Positions 18,473 to 27,715 of a stretch of 64,000 nt of DNA are shown piece after piece. The notes beneath the pieces are model-generated. The model saw nothing but the letters and a program-made list of their open reading frames with translations, did no database searches and had not been told where the DNA came from. The position numbers were made by a program, and so were the translations under genes. How positions within the stretch are numbered: position 1 is the first letter of the stretch; every line of letters begins with the position of its first letter. This stretch comes from Pseudomonas sp. ACM7 (GTDB lineage: Bacteria > Pseudomonadota > Gammaproteobacteria > Pseudomonadales > Pseudomonadaceae). The DNA lies in NCBI RefSeq assembly GCF_004136015.1, contig NZ_CP024866.1, positions 1,929,364 to 1,993,363 of the forward strand, in the 5' to 3' direction.

Positions 18473-19095
18473 TCGATCTCCGTGGCGAGGGCATTGACGG
18501 CGGCGGCGGCCATGGCGCTACCGCCCAGGCGGCCTTGCATGATGACGAAGGGCACGCCGCGACTGTCCGCCGCGAGGGCTGCCTTGGATTCGGCGGCGCC
18601 GACGAAGCCTACCGGGAAGCCGAGAATCAGCGCCGGTTTCGGCGCGCCGGCGTCGAGCATTTCCAGCAGATAAAACAGTGCGGTCGGCGCGTTGCCGATC
18701 ACCACCACGCTGCCTTCCAGGTGCGGGCGCCATAGCTCCAGCGCGGCGGCGGAGCGGGTGTTGCCCAGCTCGCGGGCAAGCTCTGGAACACTTTCATCGC
18801 GCAGGGTGCAGATGACTTCGTTGTTCGCGGGCAAACGCGTGCGGGTCACGCCTTCACTGACCATCCGCGCGTCGCACAGAATCGGTGCACCGGCGGCCAG
18901 CGCATCCCGCCCGGCCTTGCCCGCGCCTTCGGAAAATTGCAGGCCGTCGATGGCGTCGACCATGCCGCAGGCGTGGATCACACGGACCGCGAGTTTTTCC
19001 AGGTCGGCCGGAATACGCTCGAGGTTGGCCTCGGCACGAATGATCGCGAAGGAGTTGCGATAGATCTCCTGACCGTCGCGGATGTAATCAAGCAT
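18469..19095 (-). CDS. cobH: Precorrin-8X methylmutase
   Basis: CobH moves a methyl group from C11 to C12 of precorrin-8X, producing hydrogenobyrinate. The 208-residue product begins [20 protein letters not shown] and carries the conserved catalytic His in [10 protein letters not shown], plus the family block [12 protein letters not shown] and [13 protein letters not shown]. The frame is open 32 codons further upstream, but those codons lie inside cobG; the ATG at 19095 gives the usual length and overlaps cobG by eight bases. Confidence 0.95.
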   Translation of the reverse strand: MLDYIRDGQEIYRNSFAIIRAEANLERIPADLEKLAVRVIHACGMVDAIDGLQFSEGAGKAGRDALAAGAPILCDARMVSEGVTRTRLPANNEVICTLRDESVPELARELGNTRSAAALELWRPHLEGSVVVIGNAPTALFYLLEMLDAGAPKPALILGFPVGFVGAAESKAALAADSRGVPFVIMQGRLGGSAMAAAAVNALATEIE

Positions 19096-20395
19096 CAAGG
19101 GGGCTCCGTGAGCGGGCGTCGAGCAAGGCTGCGACCGCTTCAATAGTAAGGTTGCGTGCGTGCAGCGCGCCGAAACCCGGCTGCGCTGCATCGCGAAAAT
19201 AGAGGTCGTAGTGACCGGGAGAAACCGCCAGCAACGTGATGGGTGCGATGTGTGCAGCCGCGCAGGAACGCTGGCAGCCGGACAGGTGCACGTTCAGTGT
19301 CTGGCCGTGACGTTGCAGCAGCGCCGCCAGTTGTCGGGCATCGCCCTTGGTGTCGGCCAGGCCTTTGCCGCACCCGGTCGAGCCGGTGCAGGCGATCAGA
19401 TGCGCCAAGGCATCGTCGGCCGAGCAACGCAGACCGAGTTGTTCAAGGTTGTGGATAACTTGCGGCGCATCGACGACATGAACACCGGGTAACAACAGGC
19501 TTTGCCAAGGCGTGAAACGCAGGCTGCCGTCACCCTGATCACGTGCCAGTTGTACGACGCCTCTGAGCATCGTGGGATTGAGGCGACCCAGCGGCGGCAC
19601 CGCGCCGATATACACACGCTCGGCCTCACCCTGTGGATGAGCGCCGATGTGCAAGACACTCGGACTTACTTTGCGCTGCCAACCCGTGATGGGCATCAAC
19701 GGCACACGTTCGGCCAGACGAGCGAGAAACCCGTCGAGTGAGCATTCAGCGAGTAAATGCCGCATGCGTGTCTGATCGGGACGCGCCAGCTCAAGAAACA
19801 ACTCCAGCACCGCGACCACCAGCGGGTGGCCCTGCGCCAGTGACACCGTACCCACAGGCGAGTCCACAGGACACCCTGCCAGGCCGAATGCAAAAACCAG
19901 CTCGCCGTCTCGCTCAGTGGCGGACAACCACAGGTCATGGGGATGTTCGAGCATCGCCAAGCCTTCGCCGCCATCCAGTTGCACGGCAAACTTGGCGCTG
20001 AGGTCGTGGAAACGTTCATGGCTTTGCAAGGTGACAAGGATCTGTTCAGCCAGCGGGCGCGTGTCGAACAGCATCTGCCGATCAATGCCCGCACTCGGGC
20101 TGAGCATCAGATTGCGCACATCGTCGCCAGCGGCAGTGCTTGGGCCCAACCCGGCAGCCATCAGGCCATCGATCATGGCACCGTGTTCACTGCCGATCCC
20201 GCGAATTTGCAGATTGGCACGGTTGGTCGCCTCGATCACGCCGCCGGCGAACCGCTCAGCAGCACTGGCCACCGCTTCGGCCTGAGCCGCACTGATCGAA
20301 CCGCCATTCAACTTGATCCGGCAGATACCGCCATCCAGCGCCTGGACGATACGCAGTAACCCCGGACAGGCCGAGGGGCGTAAGGCTAAGGACAT
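19088..20395 (-). CDS. cobG: Precorrin-3B synthase (oxygen-dependent)
   Basis: CobG is an iron-sulfur enzyme related to sulfite and nitrite reductases. It uses oxygen to form the hydroxylactone of precorrin-3B and so marks the aerobic cobalamin route. The 435-residue protein keeps the cluster-binding cysteines in ACTGSTGCGKGLADTKG and SGCQRSCAAAH near its C-terminus. The ATG at 20395 (MSLALRPSACPGLLRIVQ) starts where homology-like sequence begins; earlier codons are probably untranslated. It is the first gene of the minus-strand operon, divergent from cobL with about 145 bases between them. Confidence 0.92.
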   Translation of the reverse strand: MSLALRPSACPGLLRIVQALDGGICRIKLNGGSISAAQAEAVASAAERFAGGVIEATNRANLQIRGIGSEHGAMIDGLMAAGLGPSTAAGDDVRNLMLSPSAGIDRQMLFDTRPLAEQILVTLQSHERFHDLSAKFAVQLDGGEGLAMLEHPHDLWLSATERDGELVFAFGLAGCPVDSPVGTVSLAQGHPLVVAVLELFLELARPDQTRMRHLLAECSLDGFLARLAERVPLMPITGWQRKVSPSVLHIGAHPQGEAERVYIGAVPPLGRLNPTMLRGVVQLARDQGDGSLRFTPWQSLLLPGVHVVDAPQVIHNLEQLGLRCSADDALAHLIACTGSTGCGKGLADTKGDARQLAALLQRHGQTLNVHLSGCQRSCAAAHIAPITLLAVSPGHYDLYFRDAAQPGFGALHARNLTIEAVAALLDARSRSPLDA

Positions 20396-20539
20396 CGGGC
20401 GTTTGTTCAAGGGGGCGACCGGCAGTGTGGGAAAGGCGCTTCGCGGGCGAAGGCGCGGTATTATGCCTGCTTTGTTCGACGGCATGAAAAGCCTGCACGT
20501 CGGAACAGTCCGTTTGAGGACTATATTTGAGGACTGTAG

Positions 20540-21751
20540 ATGTCACCGTGGCTGACAGTAGTGGGAATCGGCGAAGACGGCTTCAAGGGCCTGGGCAAAA
20601 ACGCCCGGCACACTCTGCTGCGCGCTTCGCGGATCATTGGCGGTCAGCGGCAACTGGATTTGCTGCCGGTGTGCATCCGTGGCGAGCGACAGTTGTGGCC
20701 CAGCCCTTTCTCCCTTGAGCCGGTTTTAGCGCTGCGCGGCGAACCGGTCTGCGTACTGGCCAGCGGCGATCCGATGTTCTTTGGCGTGGGCGCAAGCCTT
20801 GCCCGGAAACTGCCCAACGATGAAATGCTGATACTGCCGGCACCCTCCTCTTGCTCGCTGGCGGCGGCGCGAATGGGCTGGCCGTTGCAGGATGTCGTCA
20901 CGCTTTCGGTGGTTGCCCGTCCCATCGCCGCACTCAATGCGCAGTTGTTCAGCGGTGTTCGCTTGCTGGTGTTGAGCAACGACGGCAGGAGCCCGGCTGC
21001 AATCGCGACACTGTTGCGTGAACGCGGTTTCGGGCGGAGTCGCCTCACCGTGCTGGAACATCTGGGCGGAGCAGCCGAACGACGCATCGAGGGTGTCGCC
21101 AATGACTGGAACAATCCTGTGATCGCCGATCTGAACCTGATCGCCATCGAGTGCATCGCCGAGCCCAATACGCCGCGCCTCTCCCGATTGGCCGGCCTGC
21201 CGGACTCAGCCTTCAAACACGATGGCCAATTGACCAAGCGCGACGTGCGCGCAATCACCCTCGCCCGCCTCGCTCCGATACCCGGTGAACTATTGTGGGA
21301 CGTCGGCGCAGGCAGCGGCTCGATCGGCATCGAATGGATGCGCGCCCACCCCAGTTGCCGGGCGCTGGCCATCGAGGCGGATGAAGGGCGGCAGCTGTTG
21401 ATCGAACACAACCGAGATGCCCTCGGTGTTCCCGGCCTGCAGCTGATTCGCGGCAGTGCGCCGCTGGCCTTGGCCGGACTCGAGGATCCAGACGCCATTT
21501 TCATCGGTGGCGGTGTCACCCGCGAGGGCGTGCTCAACACGTGTTGGGCCGCACTCAAGCCCGGCGGTCGACTGATCGCCAACGCCGTCACGCTACAAAG
21601 TGAAATGACTTTGATGGCTTGGCGCGAGCAGCACGGCGGCGAGCTGACTCGGATCCATATCGCTCAAGCCCAACCGCTGGGAGACTTCGATACCTGGCGT
21701 CAGGCGTTGCCGATTACCTTGCTGGAAGTGACGAAGCCTTTCGATGCGTGA
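20540..21751 (+). CDS. cobL: Precorrin-6Y C5,15-methyltransferase (decarboxylating)
   Basis: CobL is a two-domain SAM enzyme that methylates C5 and C15 of precorrin-6B and removes the C12 acetate carboxyl. The 403-residue protein has a CbiE-type tetrapyrrole methylase in front ([30 protein letters not shown]) and a CbiT-type methyltransferase behind ([18 protein letters not shown] near residue 255). It heads the plus-strand half of the cluster and overlaps cbiD by eight bases. Confidence 0.95.
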   Translation: MSPWLTVVGIGEDGFKGLGKNARHTLLRASRIIGGQRQLDLLPVCIRGERQLWPSPFSLEPVLALRGEPVCVLASGDPMFFGVGASLARKLPNDEMLILPAPSSCSLAAARMGWPLQDVVTLSVVARPIAALNAQLFSGVRLLVLSNDGRSPAAIATLLRERGFGRSRLTVLEHLGGAAERRIEGVANDWNNPVIADLNLIAIECIAEPNTPRLSRLAGLPDSAFKHDGQLTKRDVRAITLARLAPIPGELLWDVGAGSGSIGIEWMRAHPSCRALAIEADEGRQLLIEHNRDALGVPGLQLIRGSAPLALAGLEDPDAIFIGGGVTREGVLNTCWAALKPGGRLIANAVTLQSEMTLMAWREQHGGELTRIHIAQAQPLGDFDTWRQALPITLLEVTKPFDA

Positions 21752-22841
21752 CGAAACCGCCGAACAACCCGCACCGTTGCGCAGCGGCCTGACCACCGGC
21801 AGCTGCGCGACCGCAACCAGCCTGGCGGCTGCACGTTTGTTGCTGGAAGGCACTCATTCGGACGCGGTGGACATCGTCCTGCCCAAGGGCAAGCAGGTGC
21901 AGATGCGGCTGGAGTTCTGTCGTCTGATCGACAACGGGGCCGAAGCAGGGACGATCAAGGACGCGGGCGATGACCCCGACGTGACCCATGGCGCGCTGCT
22001 TTATTCCCAGGTACGACTGAACACGGCGCCGGGCATTCGCTTCAATGCCGGGCGCGGCGTCGGCACCGTCACCCGGCCGGGGTTGGTGCTGGGCGTCGGC
22101 GAACCCGCGATCAACCCGGTACCACGCAAGATGATCACCGATCACTTGACCCTGCTGGCCGAGGAACTCGATTACCGCGGCGGTTTCGAGGTCACGGTGA
22201 ACGTCGAGGGCGGTGAAGCGCTGGCCTTGAAAACCATGAACCCGCGCCTGGGGATTCTCGGCGGTTTGTCGATTCTCGGCACCAGCGGCATAGTCCGGCC
22301 GTTTTCCTGCGCGGCGTACATTGCCTCGATTCATCAAGGCATCGACGTCGCAAAGACCAACGGCTATCTGCACATCGCCGCATGCACAGGAAACGCCAGT
22401 GAAGACACCATGCGCCGCGTCTACGACCTGCCGGAAATCGCCCTGATCGAAATGGGCGACTTCGTCGGCGCAGTGCTCAAACATCTGCGCAAAGTGCCTG
22501 TGGATAAACTCAGCCTCTGCGGCGGCTTCGGCAAGATCAGTAAACTGGCGGCCGGGCACATGGATTTGCACAGCCGACATTCGAGCATCGACCTGCCGCA
22601 ACTGGCCGAGTGGGCGGCGGCGATTGGCGCCGATGAGGCGTTGCAGCAAGGGATTCGCGAGGCCAACACCAGCCAGCAAGCCTTGGCGATGGCCAGCGCT
22701 GCAGGTATCGCGCTCGGAGATGCGGTGTGTCAGCACGCGTTGGACTTTGCTCGCAGCGTGGTGCCGGCGCAGGTTCAGGTTGAAGTATTTGCCATCGATC
22801 GCCAGGGCGGGATTGTGGGCCATGCGGGAGCTTTTCAATGA
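21744..22841 (+). CDS. cbiD: Cobalt-precorrin-5B (C1)-methyltransferase type protein
   Basis: CbiD is the C1 methylase of the anaerobic pathway. The 365-residue product shows the N-terminal family motif [19 protein letters not shown], the block [21 protein letters not shown] and a [18 protein letters not shown] segment. In a cluster that also has the oxygen-dependent CobG, CbiD probably replaces CobF, whose gene is not seen here. It overlaps cobL at the start and cobK by four bases at the end. Confidence 0.93.
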   Translation: MRDETAEQPAPLRSGLTTGSCATATSLAAARLLLEGTHSDAVDIVLPKGKQVQMRLEFCRLIDNGAEAGTIKDAGDDPDVTHGALLYSQVRLNTAPGIRFNAGRGVGTVTRPGLVLGVGEPAINPVPRKMITDHLTLLAEELDYRGGFEVTVNVEGGEALALKTMNPRLGILGGLSILGTSGIVRPFSCAAYIASIHQGIDVAKTNGYLHIAACTGNASEDTMRRVYDLPEIALIEMGDFVGAVLKHLRKVPVDKLSLCGGFGKISKLAAGHMDLHSRHSSIDLPQLAEWAAAIGADEALQQGIREANTSQQALAMASAAGIALGDAVCQHALDFARSVVPAQVQVEVFAIDRQGGIVGHAGAFQ

Positions 22842-23566
22842 AGCGCGTGTTGTTGCTGGGTGGCGTGACGGAAGCCTTGGCCATCGCCCGGACCCTCGGG
22901 CCAGAACACATCTATAGCCTGGCCGGCGTCGGGCGTGTGCCGACGGATCTGACCTGCCAGGTTCGCGTTGGCGGTTACGGCGGCGCCGAAGGGCTTGCGA
23001 AGTTCATTCGGGATGAAGGGATCGACCTGCTCCTGGACGCAACCCACCCCTACGCCGCACAAATCAGCCAAAACGCCGCCACCGCTGCACGGTTGAGCGG
23101 CATTGCATGCTGGGCGTTAAGGCGTCCAGCCTGGCAACCACAGGCCGGGGATGACTGGCGAGATGTCAGCGACTGGGCCGAGTTGATCGAAGCGCTGAAA
23201 CCGTTCCGGCGACCACTGTTCACCCTCGGCCGCGAACCGTTGCAGCACCTGCACGAAATCCCGCCAGAGCAATTCTGGACCTTGCGTGCACTGGACGTTT
23301 ACCCCGGTAACGAACGCTGCGAAGTGATTGGCGCGCGTGGGCCGTTTCTGATTGAAGATGAACGTGAGCTGTTTGAACGTCGGCAGATTGATGTGCTGAT
23401 CAGCAAGAACAGCGGCAGCACGGCGACCGAACCGAAACTGGAAGTGGCACGGGAGCGTGGGGTGCCGGTGATTGTTTTGCAGCGCCCAGTGTTGCCGGGG
23501 GTTGATCGGGAGTTTGGGGCGGTGACAGACGTATTGGCAGCCCTGATAACAGAAACCACCACATAA
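22838..23566 (+). CDS. cobK: Precorrin-6A reductase
   Basis: CobK reduces precorrin-6A to precorrin-6B (dihydro form) with NADPH. The 242-residue protein begins [20 protein letters not shown], a Rossmann-like nucleotide site, and carries the family signatures [14 protein letters not shown] and [15 protein letters not shown]. The start codon overlaps the cbiD stop (ATGA). It ends the plus-strand cob operon; a long palindromic repeat follows three bases later and may act as the transcript end. Confidence 0.94.
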   Translation: MKRVLLLGGVTEALAIARTLGPEHIYSLAGVGRVPTDLTCQVRVGGYGGAEGLAKFIRDEGIDLLLDATHPYAAQISQNAATAARLSGIACWALRRPAWQPQAGDDWRDVSDWAELIEALKPFRRPLFTLGREPLQHLHEIPPEQFWTLRALDVYPGNERCEVIGARGPFLIEDERELFERRQIDVLISKNSGSTATEPKLEVARERGVPVIVLQRPVLPGVDREFGAVTDVLAALITETTT

Positions 23567-23568
23567 CC

Positions 23569-23702
23569 TGTAGCAGCTGGCGAAGCCTGCGTTCGGCTGC
23601 GAAGCAGTCGTAAATCCTGCATCCACGATTAACCTGAAAGACCGAGGCGTTTGATTTTACGACTGCTGCGCAGCCGAACGCAGCCTTCGGCAGCTGCTAC
23701 AA
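23569..23702. repeat. REPIN-like palindrome after cobK
   Basis: TGTAGCAGCTG at 23569 returns as CAGCTGCTACA ending at 23702. The arms (about 50 bases, imperfect) also share GCGTTCGGCTGCG. This is a variant of the 'GTAGGAGCTG' family seen elsewhere in the window and the longest example of it. Confidence 0.8.
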
Positions 23703-23871
23703 AATTGTGTGAAGGCTGATCTGCACGGTACTGGCAATCCGTAATTCGCGACTATCATGCAGGCTATGGAGCTTGGCGCTGCGACACCACACCGCACGCC
23801 GCTTTTTTACTTATCGGCCCTGATCAGGCTAAATAGCCGCGCCTGATCGCCCACCCAACCGGATTTTTCCC

Positions 23872-24270
23872 ATGTCCCGACAACGGCTCGCATTTGCCTG
23901 GATCGCCTGCTTCGCAGTGCTGTTCAACATGCTCGCCATACCGATGTCCGGAGCGATGGCACAGACGGCGAAATCACCCGCCGAGCAGTTGTTGTGGGGC
24001 AGTTTCTGTTCGTCCAGCGGCACCAGGATGGTGGCGATTTCCCTGGGCGATATCGAACAGAAAGCCCCGCAGAACGACGATCACTCCAACATGCAACATT
24101 GCTGGTGCTGTTCAGGTTCCGCGCCACTGGTGGCGCTGCCCGGGCACACGCCGCAACTGTATTTCGCGCGTTTCGAGGCCAATCGAAGCCTGCCTCACGC
24201 CTCTCTCGATACACCGACACCGCGCCAGCAATGGCCGAGCCTCAACCCCCGCGCTTCCCCTCTGGTGTGA
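23872..24270 (+). CDS. DUF2946 domain protein, probable copper-associated
   Basis: This 132-residue protein has an N-terminal hydrophobic segment ending in SGAMAQ, likely a signal peptide or anchor, and a Cys/His cluster MQHCWCCSG near residue 92. DUF2946 proteins are small exported proteins that often sit beside copper uptake genes; no biochemical function is established. Here it stands first in a run with a PCuAC chaperone, a second DUF2946 protein and a copper TonB receptor. The Cys-x-Cys-Cys motif could bind copper, which is inference from residues and neighbours. Confidence 0.75.
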   Translation: MSRQRLAFAWIACFAVLFNMLAIPMSGAMAQTAKSPAEQLLWGSFCSSSGTRMVAISLGDIEQKAPQNDDHSNMQHCWCCSGSAPLVALPGHTPQLYFARFEANRSLPHASLDTPTPRQQWPSLNPRASPLV

Positions 24271-24318
24271 TTCCTTCTCGCAATTGACCTGCGTTTTGAA
24301 TCGTTCTGGAGAACTGCC

Positions 24319-24798
24319 ATGTTGAACAAACTCATCGTTCTGGCTGTGTTGCTGCTGCCTGCCTGTTTTGCCAATGCCCACGAATACAAGGCCGGGGAGC
24401 TGGAAATCGCTCATCCGTGGTCGCAAGAGTTGCCGCCCAACGCGCCAACTGTTGCGGCTTACTTCGTGGTTCACAACAACGGTAAAACGGCCGACCGACT
24501 GCTCAGTGTCGACTCGCCCATTGCAGGCGAAGCCCAGTTGCACGAGCACGTCATGCAAAACGATCTGATGAAAATGCAGCAGGTGCCGAGCGTCGACATT
24601 CCTGCCGGTGGCAACGTCACCTTTGCGCCGATGGCCTATCACGTGATGCTGGTAAACCTGAAAGACCGCAGCCTGTTGAGCGACGGCAAACACTTCCCGC
24701 TGACGATGCATTTCGAGAAGTCCGGCGAAGTGACGGTCGACGTCTCGGTGCAGAAGAAGCCGCCGGAAGGCATGCAGACACACGCCCACGCCCAGTAA
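24319..24798 (+). CDS. Periplasmic copper chaperone PCu(A)C
   Basis: The 159-residue protein has a signal peptide (hydrophobic core to about residue 20, cleavage near ANA-HEY) and a cupredoxin-like domain. The Cu(I) motif H-x10-M-x21-H-x-M is exact: His75, Met86, His108 and Met110. A His-containing tail (MQTHAHAQ) may add metal sites. PCuAC proteins carry copper to cytochrome oxidase or take part in periplasmic copper trafficking. A good ribosome site (GGAG) precedes the ATG. Neighbours on both sides are copper-linked, supporting a shared operon. Confidence 0.92.
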   Translation: MLNKLIVLAVLLLPACFANAHEYKAGELEIAHPWSQELPPNAPTVAAYFVVHNNGKTADRLLSVDSPIAGEAQLHEHVMQNDLMKMQQVPSVDIPAGGNVTFAPMAYHVMLVNLKDRSLLSDGKHFPLTMHFEKSGEVTVDVSVQKKPPEGMQTHAHAQ

Positions 24799-24818
24799 GC
24801 GACTGAGCAAAAACGCCC

Positions 24819-25265
24819 ATGCGCCCGCTTAGCGCCAGGTCATCCGCACACCGTCGTCAGCCGTTAAGCCTGACGCGCGGTAGCTGGATCAGCCTGTTCG
24901 CCATGTTGATGATCTTTATCGGCCCGCTGATTTCTCAGTCGATGCCGATGGATCAACGCGCCTCGATGTCCATGACGATGTCGATGGACATGAGCATGGA
25001 CATGTCGACGATGGAGCACGCCGACCACAGCGCGCAAACCACCGCCGAACACTGCCCGCCAAAAGCCTCACATCACGCGCTCTGGGAAAAATGCGGCTAT
25101 TGCAGCCTGCTGTTCAATTGCCCGGCGCTGACCGGCGGCCAATCCTTCGTCGCATTCGACACGCCAAAAGCCACTACCTTCACCACACCCTCCCCTCGCC
25201 TGGGCCACGCCCGGCAAACCTTCTTCCCCGGCGCCCGCACCCGCGCCCCACCCATCGACGCGTAA
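24819..25265 (+). CDS. DUF2946 domain protein with Met-rich segment
   Basis: The 148-residue product has one N-terminal membrane or signal segment (WISLFAMLMIFIGPLIS) followed by a Met-rich stretch (SMTMSMDMSMDMSTMEHAD, about residues 50-68), typical of copper-binding regions. A Cys pair (EKCGYCSLLFNC) follows. It lies 20 bases after the PCuAC gene, so the two are probably co-transcribed, and it is followed by a REPIN and then the copper receptor. It is a second, diverged member of the family seen at 23872. Confidence 0.75.
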   Translation: MRPLSARSSAHRRQPLSLTRGSWISLFAMLMIFIGPLISQSMPMDQRASMSMTMSMDMSMDMSTMEHADHSAQTTAEHCPPKASHHALWEKCGYCSLLFNCPALTGGQSFVAFDTPKATTFTTPSPRLGHARQTFFPGARTRAPPIDA

Positions 25266-25311
25266 ACCCTCACATCCGATCTCACACAGTCCGAAGACAG
25301 CCAAAGCTACC

Positions 25312-25401
25312 TGTGGGAGCGAGCTTGCTCGCGATCGCGATGGGTCATTCAACATCCATGTCGTCTGACACACCGCTTTCGCGAGCAAGCTCGCTCCCAC
25401 A
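25312..25401. repeat. REPIN, GGGAGCGRGCTTGCTCGC family
   Basis: TGTGGGAGCGAGCTTGCTCG opens the element and CGAGCAAGCTCGCTCCCACA closes it, with about 45 bases between the arms. It separates the second DUF2946 gene from the TonB receptor. Confidence 0.9.
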
Positions 25402-25455
25402 AGGATTGCGCAGGCTGCCGGCCGTGTCGTTTACGACTGTTCGATGGAAATTGTC

Positions 25456-27573
25456 ATGTCCAGGTTTTCTGCTGACTCACGCTTGAGCGCTGCCCAAGCT
25501 TCTTTTGCCCCGAACGAATCCAGTATTCGTTTCAGGCACGCCACCGCCTTCCTTTGCGGTGCACTGCTGACACCGATGGTACTGGCCGATGAACACGCCG
25601 GTCACAGCGAAGAACTGAGCCCGACGGTGATCACCGCCATCGCGCCGAGTTCACCACTGACCATCGTCACCAATCCCAAGGACCCGCGCCAACCGGTGCC
25701 GGCCAGCGACGGTGGCGATTACCTGAAAACCATCCCTGGCTTCGCCCTGGTGCGCAATGGCGGCACCAACGGCGACCCGGTGCTGCGCGGCATGTTCGGT
25801 TCGCGGTTGAACATACTCACCAACGGCGGCCAGTTGCTCGGCGCCTGCCCCGGCCGAATGGACGCTCCGACCTCATACATCTCGCCGGAAACCTACGACA
25901 AACTCACCGTCATCAAAGGCCCGCAAACCGTGCTCTGGGGACCGGGGGCGTCGGCCGGGACCATCCTCTTCGACCGTGAGCCGGAAAGCTTCGGCGAACT
26001 CGGCACGCGGGTGAACGCCAGCGTGCTGGCTGGCTCCAACGGCCGTTTCGACAAAGTGGTGGATGCTGCTGCCGGCGGGCCATTGGGTTACGTGCGAGTG
26101 ATCGGCAACACCGCGCATGCCGACGACTACCAGGACGGTAACAACGACACCGTGCCGTCGCGCTACGACAAATGGAACGGCGACGTTGCGGTGGGCTGGA
26201 CCCCGGACGCCGACACCCTGCTGGAACTCACCGCCGGCAAGGGCGATGGCGAAGCGCGTTACGCGGGACGCGGCATGGACGGCTCGCAGTTCAAGCGCGA
26301 AAGCCTGGGCCTGCGTTTCGAGAGGTCGAACATCGGTGATGTGCTGGATAAGGTCGAGGCGCAGATCTACTACAACTACGCCGACCACGTGATGGACAAC
26401 TACACCCTGCGCACGCCGTCCGGCACCGGAATGATGGCAGGTCCCATGGCCTCCAACGTCGACCGTCGAACCCTCGGCGCACGGATCAAAGCCACCTGGC
26501 GCTGGGCCGATGTGCAGTTGATCAGCGGCATCGATGCGCAGACCAGCGAACATCGCCAACGCAGCGCCATGGGCATCGACGTCTACAAGGACTTGCCGCG
26601 CAACAAGGACGCCGACTTTCACAACTACGGCGTGTTCAGCGAATTGACCTGGTACGCCGCCGACCGTGACCGGCTGATTACCGGCGCGCGCCTGGACCGC
26701 GCGTCGGCCAAGGATTTTCGGCAGACCACTGGCTCCGGGATGATGGCGCGTCCCAACCCAACCGCCGACGACACCCGTGCCGACACCCTGCCAAGCGGCT
26801 TCGTCCGTTACGAGCATGACCTGGCTGACAGTCCGACCACGCTGTATGCCGGCCTCGGTCACACCCAGCGCTTCCCGGATTACTGGGAGCTGTTTTCGCC
26901 CAAGTCCGGCCCCGCCGGCTCGGTGAATGCCTTCGATTCGATCAAGCCTGAAAAAACCACCCAGCTCGACTTCGGCCTGCAATACAAGACCGAAGACCTC
27001 GAAGCCTGGGCCTCGGGTTACGTCGGGCAGATGCGCGACTACATCCTGTTCAACTACACGCCCGGGATGATGGGCATGACCTCGCAAGCACAGAACATCG
27101 ACGCGCGAATCATGGGCGGCGAATTGGGTGCGGCCTACAAGCTGACCAGCAACTGGAAAGCCGACGCGACCCTGGCCTACGCCTGGGGCAAGAACAGCAG
27201 CGACGGCAACGCACTGCCGCAAATGCCGCCGCTGGATGCACGTTTCGGCCTGACCTACAGCGAAGACAACTGGAGCGCCGGAGCGTTGTGGCGGGTGGTC
27301 GCGGCGCAAAACCGTATCGACCAGAACAAAGGCAACGTCGTCGGCAAGGACTTCGACAAGACCTCGGGCTTTGGCGTGTTCTCGCTCAACGGTGCGTACC
27401 GGATCGACAAGCACTGGAAGGTCAGCACCGGCGTCGACAACCTGTTCGGCAAGGCGTACGCCGAGCACTTGAACCTGGCCGGCAACGCCGGTTTTGGCTA
27501 TCCGGCCAATGACCCGCAAGCCATAAAAGAACCGGGGCGAACGCTCTGGACCAAGGTGGACATGAGTTTCTAA
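25456..27573 (+). CDS. oprC: TonB-dependent copper receptor (OprC type)
   Basis: This 705-residue outer-membrane receptor imports copper using TonB energy. It has a signal peptide (ending near PMVLADEHAG), a plug domain (DGGDYLKTIPGFALVRNGG, VLRGMFGSRLNILTNGG, VLWGPGASAGTILFDRE) and a beta-barrel ending in a C-terminal Phe (KVDMSF). The plug carries Cys-Met (GACPGRMDAP), matching the metal-binding pair described for OprC. Met-rich loops (GTGMMAGPM, GMMGMT) fit copper. I start at 25456, where GGA precedes at suitable distance; 25444 is an alternative. Copper-chaperone genes lie just upstream. Confidence 0.92.
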   Translation: MSRFSADSRLSAAQASFAPNESSIRFRHATAFLCGALLTPMVLADEHAGHSEELSPTVITAIAPSSPLTIVTNPKDPRQPVPASDGGDYLKTIPGFALVRNGGTNGDPVLRGMFGSRLNILTNGGQLLGACPGRMDAPTSYISPETYDKLTVIKGPQTVLWGPGASAGTILFDREPESFGELGTRVNASVLAGSNGRFDKVVDAAAGGPLGYVRVIGNTAHADDYQDGNNDTVPSRYDKWNGDVAVGWTPDADTLLELTAGKGDGEARYAGRGMDGSQFKRESLGLRFERSNIGDVLDKVEAQIYYNYADHVMDNYTLRTPSGTGMMAGPMASNVDRRTLGARIKATWRWADVQLISGIDAQTSEHRQRSAMGIDVYKDLPRNKDADFHNYGVFSELTWYAADRDRLITGARLDRASAKDFRQTTGSGMMARPNPTADDTRADTLPSGFVRYEHDLADSPTTLYAGLGHTQRFPDYWELFSPKSGPAGSVNAFDSIKPEKTTQLDFGLQYKTEDLEAWASGYVGQMRDYILFNYTPGMMGMTSQAQNIDARIMGGELGAAYKLTSNWKADATLAYAWGKNSSDGNALPQMPPLDARFGLTYSEDNWSAGALWRVVAAQNRIDQNKGNVVGKDFDKTSGFGVFSLNGAYRIDKHWKVSTGVDNLFGKAYAEHLNLAGNAGFGYPANDPQAIKEPGRTLWTKVDMSF

Positions 27574-27585
27574 CAAGAAAAGTCA

Positions 27586-27679
27586 AAAGATCGCAGGCTA
27601 CGCCAGCTCCTACATTGGAACACGTACCCCCTGTAGGAGCTGTGTAGGAGCTGTCGAGTGAAACGAGGCTGCGATCTTT
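27586..27679. repeat. REPIN, GTAGGAGCTG family, with an internal duplication
   Basis: AAAGATCGCAGGC and GCTGCGATCTTT form the outer arms, with GTAGGAGCTG near the centre. On the right arm GTAGGAGCTG occurs twice in a row, so the element is asymmetric. It lies between the receptor and the PepSY gene. Confidence 0.8.
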
Positions 27680-27715
27680 CCAAGACAATTGAATCGCCAA
27701 AGCGGAGCACAACCG

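Noticed and set aside
20396..20539. Cobalamin riboswitch between cobG and cobL
   Set aside because: The gap is about 145 bases and I see no B12-box-like sequence; it is too short for a full element serving either side.
25873..27576. 567-codon frame antisense to the copper receptor
   Set aside because: High-GC shadow; the plus strand codes a clear TonB receptor with full motifs.
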